A DNA stretch of 45,409 nt from Chara braunii (taxonomy: Eukaryota > Streptophyta > Charophyceae > Charales > Characeae): contig BFEA01000011.1 in NCBI GenBank assembly GCA_003427395.1, positions 2,120,339 to 2,165,747 on the forward strand. Direction: 5' to 3'. The number at the start of each line of letters is the position of its first letter. Positions within the stretch are counted from its first letter, which is position 1. The notes below the pieces were generated by a model. That model saw nothing but the letters and a program-made list of their open reading frames with translations, had not been told where the DNA came from and searched no databases. The translations under genes were made by a program, and so were the position numbers. Shown here piece after piece: positions 28,150 through 39,222 of this stretch.

Positions 28150-29970
28150 CTCGTGCGGTACTCATTTTTCCGTAAGGGGCTTTCCCTTGGCTTCCGCGGT
28201 ACAACTGACCGTTTCGTGGAGGTCGCTGTTGCACCACAAACAATAATGGAATTTCGTGCGAATCTTGTAAACGCCCTCCGAAAGACTGTAATGAAGCCAA
28301 GGTTCTTGAACTGCTGGACCGATCCCGAGGGATGAAGAGGTGTTTACCTTCAATTTGTCGCGTCCTCAACCTTGGCGGGGCGGCAACCATCCCGAACGAC
28401 TGCTAATCTTTCTCCCTCGCTGGATGAAGCAACCTCATTCAAAGAGTCGGTCGACGTTGTTGCTACGACCACGGCCACTTTCAGCCGATGTTGGTCTCTG
28501 CCCTGGCCTGCAGAAGACGAACGGCCAACATTGCGGGCTTCCGTGTTCGTCACGAAAATCTGCGAGGCCTTATCAAACAACGATTCACTCATGGTGAGTA
28601 TCTGGACGACTTGCGTCAATGCATTTTACAATGTCGGGCACGACCTTGTATTGAAGTAGTGTTTGATGCTCGTAAAGCTGATCAGCAAGTCGGGCGTGGA
28701 TGCCAAGCGTTGGTACTCGGTGATCCACTCCGTGCTTGGCAAGGCGTTCTGATGGAACTTTTGCATCTTCTCCATTGCCTGGAGCTGGGCGGTTCCACTT
28801 AGTACCGCTTATGCCACGCTGCCTTGAGATCATTTCAACTGATCTTCGTGTGCAGCTCGGTGGCGGTGACCTTGTGTATGGACAGCATATTGTCAAGCCA
28901 TGCTTGACACACGTCACCTGACTGGTGATATAAATAAGTACGCCAGTTGTAGTCACGCACCTTGTGGATGTCCAGACGCAGGTCAAATCGGCACCACCAT
29001 GAAATTGGCTCGGTCTTCGATGCGTCGTAGAAGATTGGATGCCACCCAACTTGGGTATGCGCTCCTGGGATGACGAGGTTGAACAGGCGGCGGCTGCACC
29101 AATCTGCTGCTCCAATTGTTGACCAGTTGCTTGGAGCTGCTGATTGCTGCTGTTGAGCGTCATCCTTTAAAGTGCCTACATCATGCTCAAGAATGTTGAT
29201 GCGATTAACGAAGTTCGAGGGGCCGACAGTTAACATGGGAGCGGGAGTGGGTCGCTGTTCCAACTGCTATATGGGGCTGGTCAAGCGTGTGATCGTTGGT
29301 GGTCGTGGACCACGTGGTTGAGGCTGTGGATGTCCTCTTGTTGTGCAATGTCGGTAGCCAGGAGGTATGTGACACGGGTGAGCAGAATTGCTAGCTTGGC
29401 CCCACAGTCGGTGGTTGCCTCGCCTTCGGCCACCTTACGCCAATCTGCAGCCAGCGCATGTAGTGCGCTTTTCTCCTTAAATAGTCCTTCTCATCATCGT
29501 ATTCATTTCTCGTCGGCACCCTCGCTACTGCTGCGTTGTGTTTCTGGCGTTGTTCTTCCACCACACGACGTTGTTCGTCTGCTTCCTTCTCCTCTTTCTT
29601 TTGTGCGGTTGTCGTCGTGTCTACCCTCTTCTTCATCTCAGCCATCACGTCCAACATGCGGGCCTCGTAGCATCGACTATTTCCACTTGCTTCTGCTTCA
29701 TGTCGCCCGCTCATAGGGGTTGCGCATATGCCGCAGGAACGGATGGCAGAGGCTGACGTGGCACTAGCTGCTGCTGACGTGACACTGATCGGCTGCTGAC
29801 GTGGCACGACTGTCGGTTGACATGCCGCTGACATGGCCTGCTGACGTGGCAACTTATGAATGCCACACAACAGAGAAGAAGACAGGTGGGGGGGAGTGGT
29901 ATGTAAAAGAGAAACGCAACAACGTAGATCGTGTAGGTGGGGAAGGGAAAAATGGAAATGTGCTAGCACT
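28150..29970 (-). pseudogene. Gag of element C with intact zinc knuckle
   Basis: Readable pieces: 29391-29969 (N-terminal Gln/Ser/Ala-rich part, then MLDVMAEMKKRVD and a Lys/Glu-rich coiled-coil segment); 28835-29263 (capsid-type WHPIFYDASKTEPISWWCRF, LRLDIHKVRDYNW, CQAWLDNMLSIHKVTATELH); 28350-28619 (end of capsid region); 28162-28353 (zinc knuckle CLWCNSDLHETVSC, C38, C41, H46, C51; 28201-28242). Pieces are in different frames. All four zinc ligands are intact. Confidence 0.75.
29750..29852. repeat. TGACGTGGC-type motif cluster in element C gag
   Basis: On the plus strand TGACGTGGC-like words start at 29754, 29774, 29797 and 29842, with TGACATGCC/TGACATGGC at 29818 and 29829. In the gag strand they read GCCACGTCAGCA and encode part of the Pro/Gln/Ser/Ala-rich N-terminal region. 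The same word is repeated in the leader of element D. Confidence 0.7.
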
Positions 29971-30713
29971 TCCCCACCCCCACGGGGTCACATTGATCGC
30001 CCTGATAACGAGCCACTAGTCAAATGTGAAAAGTTCAGACTTTGCTTAATTAGTAACAATTTCAAAAAAAAAAAAAAAAAAAAAACGAATTGCAAGTTCG
30101 GTAAGTCTTCCAATCCCCAAAATCCCAAAATTGAAATTATTAAAAAAATATTTCAAATTTCGAATTGCAAATAATCAAAAAAACGAATAAAATAAAATAA
30201 ATAATTAAACTGCAAAAACATTTTGCCAAGTTCAGGTAATTCCGAATTAAAAAAAAGTAAAATTTGGAATAATTCGGATGAGAGTAGTATGCGCAACAAT
30301 TTTCAATTTTGGGATATAGAATCCCGAAACTCAACTAGAAAGATTTTTCGAAAATAAAAAAAAATTCAGAATATACAGCAAATTAGCAACGAAATAAATT
30401 GAATTTCAAAAGATACAAAAAAAACAAAAATTTCAGCTAGTAATTAATAAGTGGTTCAAAATGAATAAAAAAAATGAATTAACCTCAAAGAAAGAATTCC
30501 AAAACTAAAAAAAAAAGTCAGATTTATTAAGCAAAGAATGTTAGAAATTTAAGAATAAAAAAATAAAAAATTTCAGCTACTGCACAATTTCGGATTTCAC
30601 GAAAAATTCATAAAACAAATCTGCGCCAAAAAGATAATTTCGAAAAAAAAAAAAAAAAAAATTGGAATTGGCAGTTAGCTCATGAATCACGAATTGGAAC
30701 TAATTAGGTTAAC
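29971..30713. other. AT-rich leader-like stretch
   Basis: Very A-rich sequence with many A-runs (the longest about 30065-30085 and 30644-30660). No gene. Position between gag and a primer-binding-like site suggests it is the untranslated leader of element C, enlarged by low-complexity DNA. Confidence 0.5.
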
Positions 30714-30717
30714 CTCA

Positions 30718-30782
30718 CCAATCAATCAATCAATCAATCGTAATCAATCAATTGATCAATCAATCAGTCAATCAACCAACCG

Positions 30783-30818
<36 letters not shown>

Positions 30819-30865
30819 ATCGATCGATCAACCAATCAATCAATCGATCAATAGTTCGACCGATC
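30718..30865. repeat. (AATC)n imperfect microsatellite
   Basis: About 35 units of AATC, partly AACC or GATC, in a row. Confidence 0.95.
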
Positions 30866-30914
30866 CCCCCCCTTTCGTGCGTCAGGTCAGGTTGAATTCC
30901 TGATCCACGCATGG

Positions 30915-30928
30915 GGCTCCGACACCAA
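30915..30928 (-). other. Primer-binding-like site of element C (initiator tRNA-Met type variant)
   Basis: The minus strand reads TTGGTGTCGGAGCC, a variant of the TGGTATCAGAGC site common in plant LTR elements. It is followed immediately to the right (minus-strand 5' side) by ...GTATCA, a possible LTR end. The same variant type occurs in element D (TGCTATCGGAGCC). Confidence 0.6.
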
Positions 30929-30929
30929 C

Positions 30930-32062
30930 TGATACATGCTAAGTTGAGCAATGTATGTGGAGCCAAGGATCCACAAAGTGATGAAAAGGACTCGAATGGA
31001 CAATGCAGAGTTAGCAAAGCATCACAAGCAATACACATCCAGGTACATATGAAAATAACACAATGTAGTGCAGCGGACGACTCAAAGATATGACCTGACC
31101 TATCAGAGACCGACATGACATCCCATCATATATAACACATGTAAGAGAGGGAGGAGGGACCACATACATGGAAGAAAGGTCCCTCCTTGCACATGCACAT
31201 GGGGCCAGGTGCCACAGATGAAGAAATGGGGGAGAGGCAAGATGAAGATGGAGGTGAGGGAGAAGACCAAAATCGCGATAGCGAAGTGCAAAAACAGTCT
31301 CCCTGCCAAATGTCCAATGAATGTCTTCCTCAAAAATGTCGAATCAGATCTTAAGCCTCACGCGCGATCTAACCTTTACCTGTAACCTCTCTCTCTCGCT
31401 CTTGAGGTGAGGGAGAAGACCAAGATCGCAATAGCGAAGTGCAAAAACAGTCTCCCTGCCAAATGTCCAATGAATGTCTTCCACAAAAATGTCGAATCAG
31501 ATCCTGGGCCTCACGCCTGATGTAACCTCTACCTGTAACCTCTCTCTCTCGCTCTCTGAAATAAGAAGATGAAGAAGAAGAATGAGGAAGGAGGGAGACG
31601 AGATGATGGGCGAGACGATGACGAAGAAGAAGATGTCCTCCTCGCTATCTCACCTGCAAGTAACTGTCGCCATTTACTAACTGTCGTCGTGGTCCCTGTG
31701 CAGGTTGCCGGCGTGGAGCGCGGCTATGGCGCCAGGAAAGTACCGCCGCTGTAGGTATGGCCTGCGCCTCACCTCCTACCTACACTTCTACCTCTACAGC
31801 GCAGTGTTGTGTCGCGCTGCTCCAGCAGCATGTCGCCAAAGAAGTGAGCTACTCGAACAATGTGTCTGCGCATGTGTGGCCAAACTATAAGTAGCGCTGG
31901 GCCTCGTGGGTGTGCCTCCATGTGCCTCTGGTCCTAGGCCAAAACGTCGCCTATTAGGTCTCGGTCCCGATCGGACGTCCAAACCTTCCCTGCTGATGCA
32001 GCAGGGTCGTCCGCTACTGGACAAACATGAACCTGGCCCAACAACTGAGTGTCCTTTCAACG
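30930..32062 (-). mobile_element. Probable 5' LTR of element C
   Basis: In window orientation it starts TGATACATGC next to the primer-binding-like site and could end ...TCCAACA near 32062, which would give TG...CA ends. No partner LTR is present to confirm the right limit. It contains a 153-bp tandem duplication. Confidence 0.35.
31251..31556. repeat. 153-bp tandem duplication
   Basis: Copy 1 31251-31403 and copy 2 31404-31556 both run from GAGGTGAGGGAGAAGACCAA to CTCTCTCTCTCGCTCT. Differences are few (about ten) and mostly transitions. Recent relative to the surrounding decay. Confidence 0.9.
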
Positions 32063-32418
32063 CTGGGGAGATCTAGTCCAACAGGCGTTGAAACCCCTTA
32101 AATCCCCTAGAGCCGCGTTGAATTTCCGTTAAATAAGAAAACGACGGCCTCCCGGCTATTCCGCAAAAACACGATAGGTATGCGGGGGTTCGGACACGTG
32201 GCACAACACCCCCACGCAATAGAAACATAAAAAAAAAAAAATCCCAAACCACGACCCCAAGCACCCTCAAACCCCCCCAATTGCACCGCACCTCCCTTCC
32301 CAAACAAAGACGACCTCCCCAACCTAACCACCGGCCGACCCTCGTAAAAACCCAAACCCCCCACCACCCCCCCAACAGCCCTTCCACCCCAAAACCTTCT
32401 CCACCGCACGTGTTTGCA

Positions 32419-32419
<1 letters not shown>

Positions 32420-32477
<58 letters not shown>
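32420..32477. repeat. (GT)n microsatellite
   Basis: About 28 uninterrupted TG units; preceded by a C-rich stretch. Confidence 0.95.
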
Positions 32478-32478
<1 letters not shown>

Positions 32479-32788
32479 GTTTTAAAAGAACCCCAGATCC
32501 TCTCTCTCATTCCCTTCACAATCATCACAAGCCATCCATAACGAAAAGTATAGATAGGCAACATAATAGAAAATGCAAGGTTGGCCACGTTTCTGTGGTT
32601 CAGCGCCAAGTGCCCACACACCCGTCTGTCGCCAAACCAGCACACTTGCACATATACATATGTATGCATATATATTTCAAACCGTAAGGGGATGGACGAC
32701 AGAAGGCAACTTACCTAAGATAGAACACTACTCCAACAAGAAGGCACAAACCCAAAAAACTTGGAGAGCCTTTTGCATTGGCCCACAA

Positions 32789-32790
<2 letters not shown>

Positions 32791-32830
<40 letters not shown>

Positions 32831-32937
32831 TTGCGTGTGTGCGATCGCACGTGTGTTAATGTGTGTGTGCGTGTTTGTGTGTGTTTGCGAGTGTGTGCGC
32901 GCGCACGTGTCCTTGTGTGTGTGTATGTGTGTGTGCA
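32791..32937. repeat. Interrupted (GT)n microsatellite
   Basis: About 19 pure GT units (32791-32829) followed by about 110 bp of GT-rich sequence with CG and CA interruptions, then a poly-A run at 32962-32982. Confidence 0.9.
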
Positions 32938-32982
32938 AGGATATGGGGCAACACACCCTACAAAAAAAAAAAAAAAAAAAAA

Positions 32983-33350
32983 ACCACCCATTTCACCGTC
33001 GTTTCTTTGTTTTTTCCTCATTTTTGAGTTTTTGATTTTTTTAAATTATATTAAGAGTTCCGAAAACAAACCAAAACTCATGGGGTTGTCGATCTCAATA
33101 CGATCTACAACCCTATATTTGTTTTAAACAAATTTGCGTATTTTTCCCTAACGAAGAAAATCTTCGTAAAAAGAAAGAAAACCCCACTCATTTCATCATT
33201 ATTTTTGGGTTTCTTTCTTTGCTTTTATGGTTTTGATTTTTTTAATTTTATTTAAAATCCAAAAAATAAAATAAAAAATATGAGTTTGTACAACCCTATA
33301 TTTTTTATTTTTAGTTTTGCTTAATTTATGACCGCGAAAACAATCTTCAC
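32983..33350. repeat. Diverged tandem duplication of an AT-rich segment
   Basis: Segments 32983-33175 and about 33180-33350 share ACCCATTTCA/CACTCATTTCA, GGTTTTGATTTTTTTAA-like, TACAACCCTATATTT and AAAATCTTCG/ACAATCTTCACGG words in the same order. Strongly diverged and AT-rich; no gene. Confidence 0.5.
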
Positions 33351-33887
33351 GGGTCCCAGTGAATTGTGATAAACTGGTGGTTCAACGCCGTTTTAAGACA
33401 TTTTCAACGAGCGTTGGACCCGCGTTGAATCCAATTCTAGACACTCAGCCCAACAATATCAGGCCAAAAGTGTGGCCAACAGACCTAAGGTCCGTTTGAA
33501 CGTCGTCTGTTCGGACATACGGAACTGCAAGTCCGAAACGATGTTGAACAGATATAAACAGGACAACAAATAAATAAATAAATAAATGTTGCCTCAGATT
33601 GAAACCTGTGGCCCTAAGGGCGGTCGTGGGCCTCCAAGGAGCATGTCCAAAGGGCGTGCGGCGGACCGACTGTTGTGTCAGAGCCGCGCGAGTCAAGTGT
33701 CGTGCTCTCGCTTACCTTACGTACACACACATGCTAGACACACACACACACACACACATACATACAGGTGGAAAGGGGAATAACAAGATAAGGAGGACGG
33801 TTGGAGGCGTGATGCTGGACTCGAGAACATGAGAACGGATTTCGCAAGCACACACTCCCTTCCTTTCTTGACAAGTTTTTCCCACTT

Positions 33888-33891
<4 letters not shown>

Positions 33892-33918
<27 letters not shown>

Positions 33919-34085
33919 CTTCCATTTTTTTTTTTTTTTTATTTTTTTTTAAAAAAAAAAAAGAATCGTAAAAAATTTTGTTTTCTTTTCTTTTCTTTTC
34001 TGTTATTTTCCTGTCGTTTTGCTTCTTTTTTTTTTTTTTTTTTTTTTTTTTTCCTTCCCTTTTTTTTTCTTCTTTCCTTTTTTTG
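33892..34085. repeat. Poly-T and T-rich tracts
   Basis: Several T-runs of 10-35 bases with an A-run (33951-33962) and TTTTC units between them. Lys- or Phe-rich reading frames here are artefacts. Confidence 0.9.
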
Positions 34086-34498
34086 ACAATAAGAAACAAG
34101 CATTAACACATGCTTGTGCCGAGACACCCCCCAACTCCAATGAGCGGCCTGATCGGCGTAAACAGACCGTGGGAGCTACTCGCTCTCTTAAAACGAAAAA
34201 ACGCAGTGACAATGGCCCGGACTTGGGACAACTGTAGCCAGTGGGTTGAGGCATTAGACCGGACCTATTCCTCTCCCCGCTTTTTGCTATGACTTTTTTT
34301 TTTTTTTGTTTTTTTTTTTTTCTCTCTGGGACCATCGGATTCATCAAACGAACCCGCAGAGGAGGTGGCTTCCATCCGAAGGGTGCTATTCCTAACGAAG
34401 TGGTGACTATATTAGGGCAGGGCACATAGCATACTGTTCATCAGACCACTATGTGACAACTGGAGTTCGCCAACAATTTGGGGTGGTACGTTCCGGTT

Positions 34499-34960
34499 AT
34501 GGCTTTTCGAAGTGCTGGTGTGACTACCCGCAATATGGATTTCGTTGCCGATTGGGACCAGCAGGAGGAACAGACGGAAGCAGAAGAAATGGGTGACGCT
34601 CATAGCATGAACACCGTCCCGGTTTTTCCTTCGCGAGTCCTGCACCCTACCGCATTTTGGCCAAACGACATGCAGTCCGCCACTTGCTGCCCCGCCGAAC
34701 CCGTTATGCCTTGCCTCTTCCCACTCGCACCTGCGCTAGGAACTGTTTTTGCGCTTGTCCTCCTTCTCGCTCTACTTCCCAATCTCGCCATCGTCAGTCT
34801 GCTCTACGATGCATGCGTTTCCGAGAATGTCTTTTTCTGCACTTCTTCCAAGAGTTTTGCGATCCAGATTGGCAGCACCATCTGCTTCGTCTCACTATTT
34901 CTCGCAAGTTGCTGCTGCTTGTTCTTTCTTCTAGGCAGTGTTCACTGGCCCGCATACTAA
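34499..34960 (+). CDS. Weak candidate small membrane protein ORF (153 codons)
   Basis: Starting at the first ATG, the stretch encodes an acidic N-terminal part (DWDQQEEQTEAEEMGDAH) and two hydrophobic segments, LGTVFALVLLLALLPNLAIV (about residues 80-99) and TICFVSLFLASCCCLFFLL (about 126-144). Two-helix membrane topology would be possible. However, it has no recognised family, lies between poly-T tracts, and the Leu/Phe/Ser composition can come from CT-rich DNA. I rate it as more likely spurious than real. Confidence 0.2.
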   Translation: MAFRSAGVTTRNMDFVADWDQQEEQTEAEEMGDAHSMNTVPVFPSRVLHPTAFWPNDMQSATCCPAEPVMPCLFPLAPALGTVFALVLLLALLPNLAIVSLLYDACVSENVFFCTSSKSFAIQIGSTICFVSLFLASCCCLFFLLGSVHWPAY

Positions 34961-36232
34961 TCAAGTGACGTGAGAACGGGAGCGGGAGGATGATGGAGTC
35001 CAGGAGCATCTTCGTGTGTTTTTTTAGCGTTTCTGTCTTTTCTCTACTTCCTATCATTTCTCTACTTCATCTACTCCCTTCCTAGCCCCTCCCCTCCCCC
35101 ACAACACATCCCAATAACCGTCCATCCTCCCTGACTCATCACCCCCCCTCCTCGAACCCCTCCATCCACCCCCTCGCCTTCCATGGACCATGGAAGATGC
35201 CCCTCCCTCTGATGATGCCCCACGTGGCATGGGGTAGAAAAGCGCTTTAGGGACTTGCCACACCCTGAAATGATCCGTGCGGATATAGGAGCACATCAGG
35301 ATCTGGAGGATAGAGCTGAAGTGGAACTTCCTCTTTTTCTACCCCTAGCCCCTTCCCCCCTCCCTTTCCCTTTCCTCCTCCCCCCACCATCTCACCTTCT
35401 CCCCCACTCATGCATGGATCGCACTTGTTGGAGATGAAATACGATGCGGGACATTTTTTCGCCGAATTGTTTTCCGATCTCGGCATCAAGCTTTACTTTG
35501 TTCCTTTCGAGCTTTTTTATTGTTGTTGTCACTCTTCTGCTGTCGTGGGATGCCTTTCTCTTCGACCACTTGGAAACGGCATGATATCTTAGGTAATACC
35601 TACATTCCACCCTCATCAGAGGAGGAGAGCATCCACTTTTATTAAAATTCCCTCGATTCTTTCATTGGAACTTAATAAAAGGGCCTGATCTCCTCCACGC
35701 TTCTCCTCCTTCCCCGTATTTCGCTTCTTCTTTTTTTTTCCAAAAACAAAGGACATAGAATTATGGCGAAAACGCGTTGGCTTCTGAGATTGAATTCTTT
35801 TGACATCAATTATTTTGCTTCTTTATTTTCTTTATTTTTTTACTTTGTTTATTTACCTCTTTATCTTTTATTCTCTTTCTTCCTTCGTTCCTTTTTTTAC
35901 TAGCCGTCCTTTCGGAAGATACGCGGGGCCCTACTTTGTTTTCCCTCCTATTTGGGTGCTATCAGCTACATTTTATGTCGTCGCTATTCGGAGATGCGCA
36001 CTTCTCATTAATCTCCCCCGATCTTTTGGCGGGGTAGTCTAGTGAGTGGCCTGCTCTCTTTTTTTTCCTCCCTCTCTCTACCTCTTCCTTCCTTCGTTTA
36101 CCCTCTCTTCCGTGGTTTTGAGTACAAAAGAGGTGGTGATGATGTGGACATTTCCGGTAAACGTTTTCCCGGGATCGAGCATCTACCTCGACTCGATCCG
36201 GACTTTTCGTCTTTTTCCTTTTTCTTTTTCTT
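34961..36232. other. No gene recognised, pyrimidine-rich
   Basis: C/T-rich on the plus strand, with several runs of CCCTCC and TTTCTTT. Reading frames reflect composition. Nothing recognisable up to element D. Confidence 0.5.
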
Positions 36233-36237
36233 TCTTC

Positions 36238-36273
36238 TCTTTTCTTTTCTTTTCTTTTCTTTTCTTTTCTTTC
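36238..36273. repeat. (TTTTC)n microsatellite
   Basis: About seven units of TTTTC within a longer T/C tract, about 55 bp before the left LTR of element D. Confidence 0.9.
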
Positions 36274-36324
36274 ATTTTCTTTCCTTTTTCTATTCTTCTT
36301 CTTTTGCCCTGTTTCGGATTAGCT

Positions 36325-36328
36325 AATT
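36325..36328. other. Target-site duplication, left (AATT)
   Basis: AATT precedes the left LTR, and AATT (45053-45056) follows the right LTR. Four bases, possibly five with one mismatch. Confidence 0.65.
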
Positions 36329-37356
36329 TGTAATAACCCTGTTCAGAAGTAGCCTGTGGCCCAGAACTCAGCCCCAGGCCACGCAGACCTGAGAAGGTCT
36401 GCACTGGGCTATGTGACCACTGCAAAACACGCCCAGGCCTGAGTTTGTCAAGTGTGGTTGTGTGACCGAACGCTGCACACAGGAAATTCAAGAGTCAAAG
36501 TCAACTGTAGAGTCAAAGGTACCGCACCCAGACCCTGGGTTGGATACACTCACTTCTTGTGCGCAGGTACCCAGACAGCATCCAGGTCGGAGGGAATTCG
36601 GTTTCAGGCCGATCTGAGCCCTCATCCGCATTGAGATCTGGACGGCCGAGGGATACGGCAGTCCGGGTCCAGACCCCGCGTCAACACTACATAAGAGTTG
36701 ACATCCTGGCTTTGAAATTCATTCTGCCTTGCGTTGATGCTGACTTCACGCATTGACTTCGACACTGGCTTGACGCTGCGCCGCTGACACGACGCCGCTG
36801 GCATTGTGACTTGGCAAGGTGCTACTATTCCGACATGGTGGCCGGCTTGCTCCTGTCTTCTTGGCCTGCTTACGTGGCAGCTGCCATGCACCTTCACTGA
36901 TGTGGCTGCTGCCACGTGTATCATGCTGACGTGGCTGCTGTCCACGTGTTCTATGACTGCATATTCGACATTGTTGTTCTATTCCTCGTCACTTCAGAAC
37001 GAGATCAAGATTGTGGGGGGAAGTTCGAGGATAAGTTCCTGGTGGTCTTCATGTCGACATTGCTCCAGATGCTGATGTGGAACTGATTAGTCGCGCCACG
37101 TGGCACATTGAGGATACTCGGATGCTCATTCAGACTATTAATTGATGAGGTGGCAGTGGAGGAGGGAGCCTGAAGCAGGAGTGGGCATTTTTACTTCCTC
37201 TCCTTTGTCTCTTCTCCCTCCTCCCTCTTCGCCTGTGTATAATATCTCACCTCATTCTGTCTGATCTCGATTTTTGACTATTTGTAATTATCAGCCGATG
37301 GATATTTTTCTGGACTTGCATTGTTGACAAACGTCTCACGATCTGGGTTCATTACA
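36329..37356 (+). repeat. Left LTR of element D (1028 bp)
   Basis: Starts TGTAATAACCC, ends GGTTCATTACA. It differs from the right LTR at many single positions, mostly C/T or G/A, and by small indels (1028 versus 1004 bp). It holds CCACGTG/CACGTGG-type words, such as at about 36917, 36952 and 37096. LTRs carry promoter and polyadenylation signals; I see no clear TATA box. Confidence 0.95.
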
Positions 37357-37358
37357 AT

Positions 37359-37372
37359 TTGCTATCGGAGCC
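37359..37372 (+). other. Primer-binding site of element D
   Basis: TTTGCTATCGGAGCC follows the left LTR within three bases. It resembles the TGGTATCAGAGC site for initiator tRNA-Met with changes at two positions, so priming would be weakened. Confidence 0.65.
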
Positions 37373-37444
37373 TAATCTCCTGAAGTCGACATTTGTATAT
37401 GAGTAGGCGCCATGTGGCGCGCAGGGAAGAGGTTGAGTATGTGA

Positions 37445-38030
37445 TGACGTGGCAAGGGATATTGACGAGGTACATACCTGTTCGGTAAGACGACATTGTC
37501 GGGGATTGATGACGTGGTACACACTTCACTGGCAAGAAGACATTGCCGAGAGTGCAGACAAGGTGCAGACTTCACTGGCGAGAGGAGGTCCCTACCAGGC
37601 TGCTGACGTGGCAGAAGGGACTGCCATTGGAGATACCGCATGCCAGCCTGGATCGCGATAGTGACATCGCGAATCCTTGCTGACGTAGCATATGTTATGC
37701 CACGTCTGAAGACCTTGTTGCTGATTGATGACGTGGCACTTCTTGTGCTGCTGACGCGCGACAGGGTCTACCGCAGGTGCTGACGTGGCTTTGGGGACAA
37801 GACTGACTGCTGACGTGGCTGGAAGAGTCATCGCACCTGTCTTATGAGGTGGTGGCTATCTGCTGACGTGGCAACAGACCCTTAGCTGACGTGGCATGAT
37901 CTGACTGGCTGGAGCGGCGACAGTATCTCACGAGACACGTGGAAGAGGCACGTGGCGAGGATCAGGACACACATTTGCTGACGTCGCATCCCACTACTGG
38001 CTGACTGGACATTAGAGTGTTGACGTGGCA
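37445..38030 (+). promoter_or_regulatory. Array of TGACGTGG-type motifs in the leader of element D
   Basis: TGACGTGG or close variants start at 37445, 37510, 37604, 37681 (TGACGTAG), 37729, 37752 (TGACGCG), 37781, 37811, 37864, 37887, 37979 (TGACGTCG) and 38021, about one every 50 bp. Most are in the context GCTGACGTGGC. In plants TGACGTGG is an ACGT-core element bound by bZIP proteins. Whether the array regulates the element is inference; it could also be a simple expanded repeat. Confidence 0.6.
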
Positions 38031-38505
38031 GAATCTGCTGTGTTGGCATGCCAGGGGTGACACATGGCTGGCAGAACTACTGCTAAGTAAAAAGGGCACT
38101 CTGAAGACAACGGCAGTACAACTGACTGGAGTAATTATACAGTTGTAGTGGTAGCTGTCCGGGCGAGTGCGTGATTGCACAGACAATCTAGTAGCCACAG
38201 CAGATTGACAAAGTTTGCTGACAGATTGTTTTGATTGTTGTTGGCATACTTACCTGTTGTTGTTGTGTGTGGTGTTTGCGTATTTACTTGTGTGTGGTGT
38301 CTGATCACATGGGCCTGTAGTGGTACGTGTACACTCTCGAGAGGACGTCATCACACAGACAAAGAACAAAAATAGTTAGAAATAGAAATAAATTGTTTTT
38401 GATTTTTTTTCTTGGGTTACCTGAAGTCTTGCTGTAAGGAAAGGTGTGGCTGTGGAATCTATTATTGTTTATTAATTATTCATTGTGCGGCAAACACAAA
38501 TCACA

Positions 38506-39222
38506 ATGTCTCATTTCTGGAAATGTCTGAAACTCGCGGTGCTCACGCATTTCATCTCACTTCTGTTCTGTCATATTTCGGTAATCTTTGCGGTAGATGA
38601 AGAACGACCAAAACCACGAACCAGGCAACAAGTTGATGAACGGAAGAAAGTCTTGATTGCCCGTTTGAGTCAACTTGAGTCTGAACTCCGTGGCACTGGT
38701 CCAGAGGTTGAGTCCCATGTCCGTGAATTGTATGATTTGCAGGCACTAAGAACTGCCATTGAAAGTGCGGAAACTGGGACCGACGTCCTTGCTGTCCAAG
38801 GCATACTGATCAAGTGTCATAAAGCACTTGATGATTTTGTCGTTCGTCAGTTTGCTGAAATTGAGAACAGACAGAAACAAGAAAAATCGAAAACAATGAT
38901 TTCTGAAGAAGTCCTGGATGAAAACATTAGACAACTCGAGGAGGCACTTGAGAAAGAGAAGAAAAAGAGAGAAGAAATGAGAAGAAAAAAAAAGAGAAAT
39001 ATACAGCGAGAAAAGAAAATTGAGGAAATTAGACAGAATGTTGTTGTAACCGAAGGGGAAGGACAGACAGTTTTTATTTCTCAATTAGTGACTTACCTCG
39101 CACATCTTGAGATGGAGATTGATCAGTGCGGTGTTCGTATTGATGAGGTAACCGCGGGATTACAGACTATCACCAATCTCGTCAAGGGGAAGAACAAAGT
39201 GACTGAGGAAGTCAAAACTTAG
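38506..39222 (+). pseudogene. Gag of element D, N-terminal part
   Basis: The frame starts at the first ATG and encodes a hydrophobic start (residues 10-33), then a highly charged coiled-coil part: RQQVDERKKVLIARLSQLES ... EEALEKEKKKREEMRRKKKR. It ends at TAG (39220-39222), but the same frame continues beyond it, so this is an in-frame nonsense change. Residues after the hydrophobic start look like the usual N-terminal coiled coil of plant Gypsy gag. Confidence 0.75.

Larger units (their letters stand above)
26764..30928 (-). mobile_element. Element C: truncated Ty3/Gypsy retrotransposon
   Basis: On the minus strand: primer-binding-like site (30915-30928), long AT-rich leader, gag (about 28150-29970), zinc knuckle, protease (about 27500-27700) and first half of RT (26764-27165). 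RT similarity stops abruptly at about 26764, so the remaining enzymes are missing. The gag is in several frames. This is a different lineage from D: its zinc knuckle and gag wording do not match. Confidence 0.8.

Noticed and set aside
33734-34425. Lys-rich proteins on the minus strand
   Set aside because: Translation of poly-T tracts.
37372-38198. Minus-strand frames in the leader of element D (78-89 codons)
   Set aside because: They arise from the TGACGTGGC repeats (His-Val-Ser, Ala-Thr-Ser runs) and have no family.
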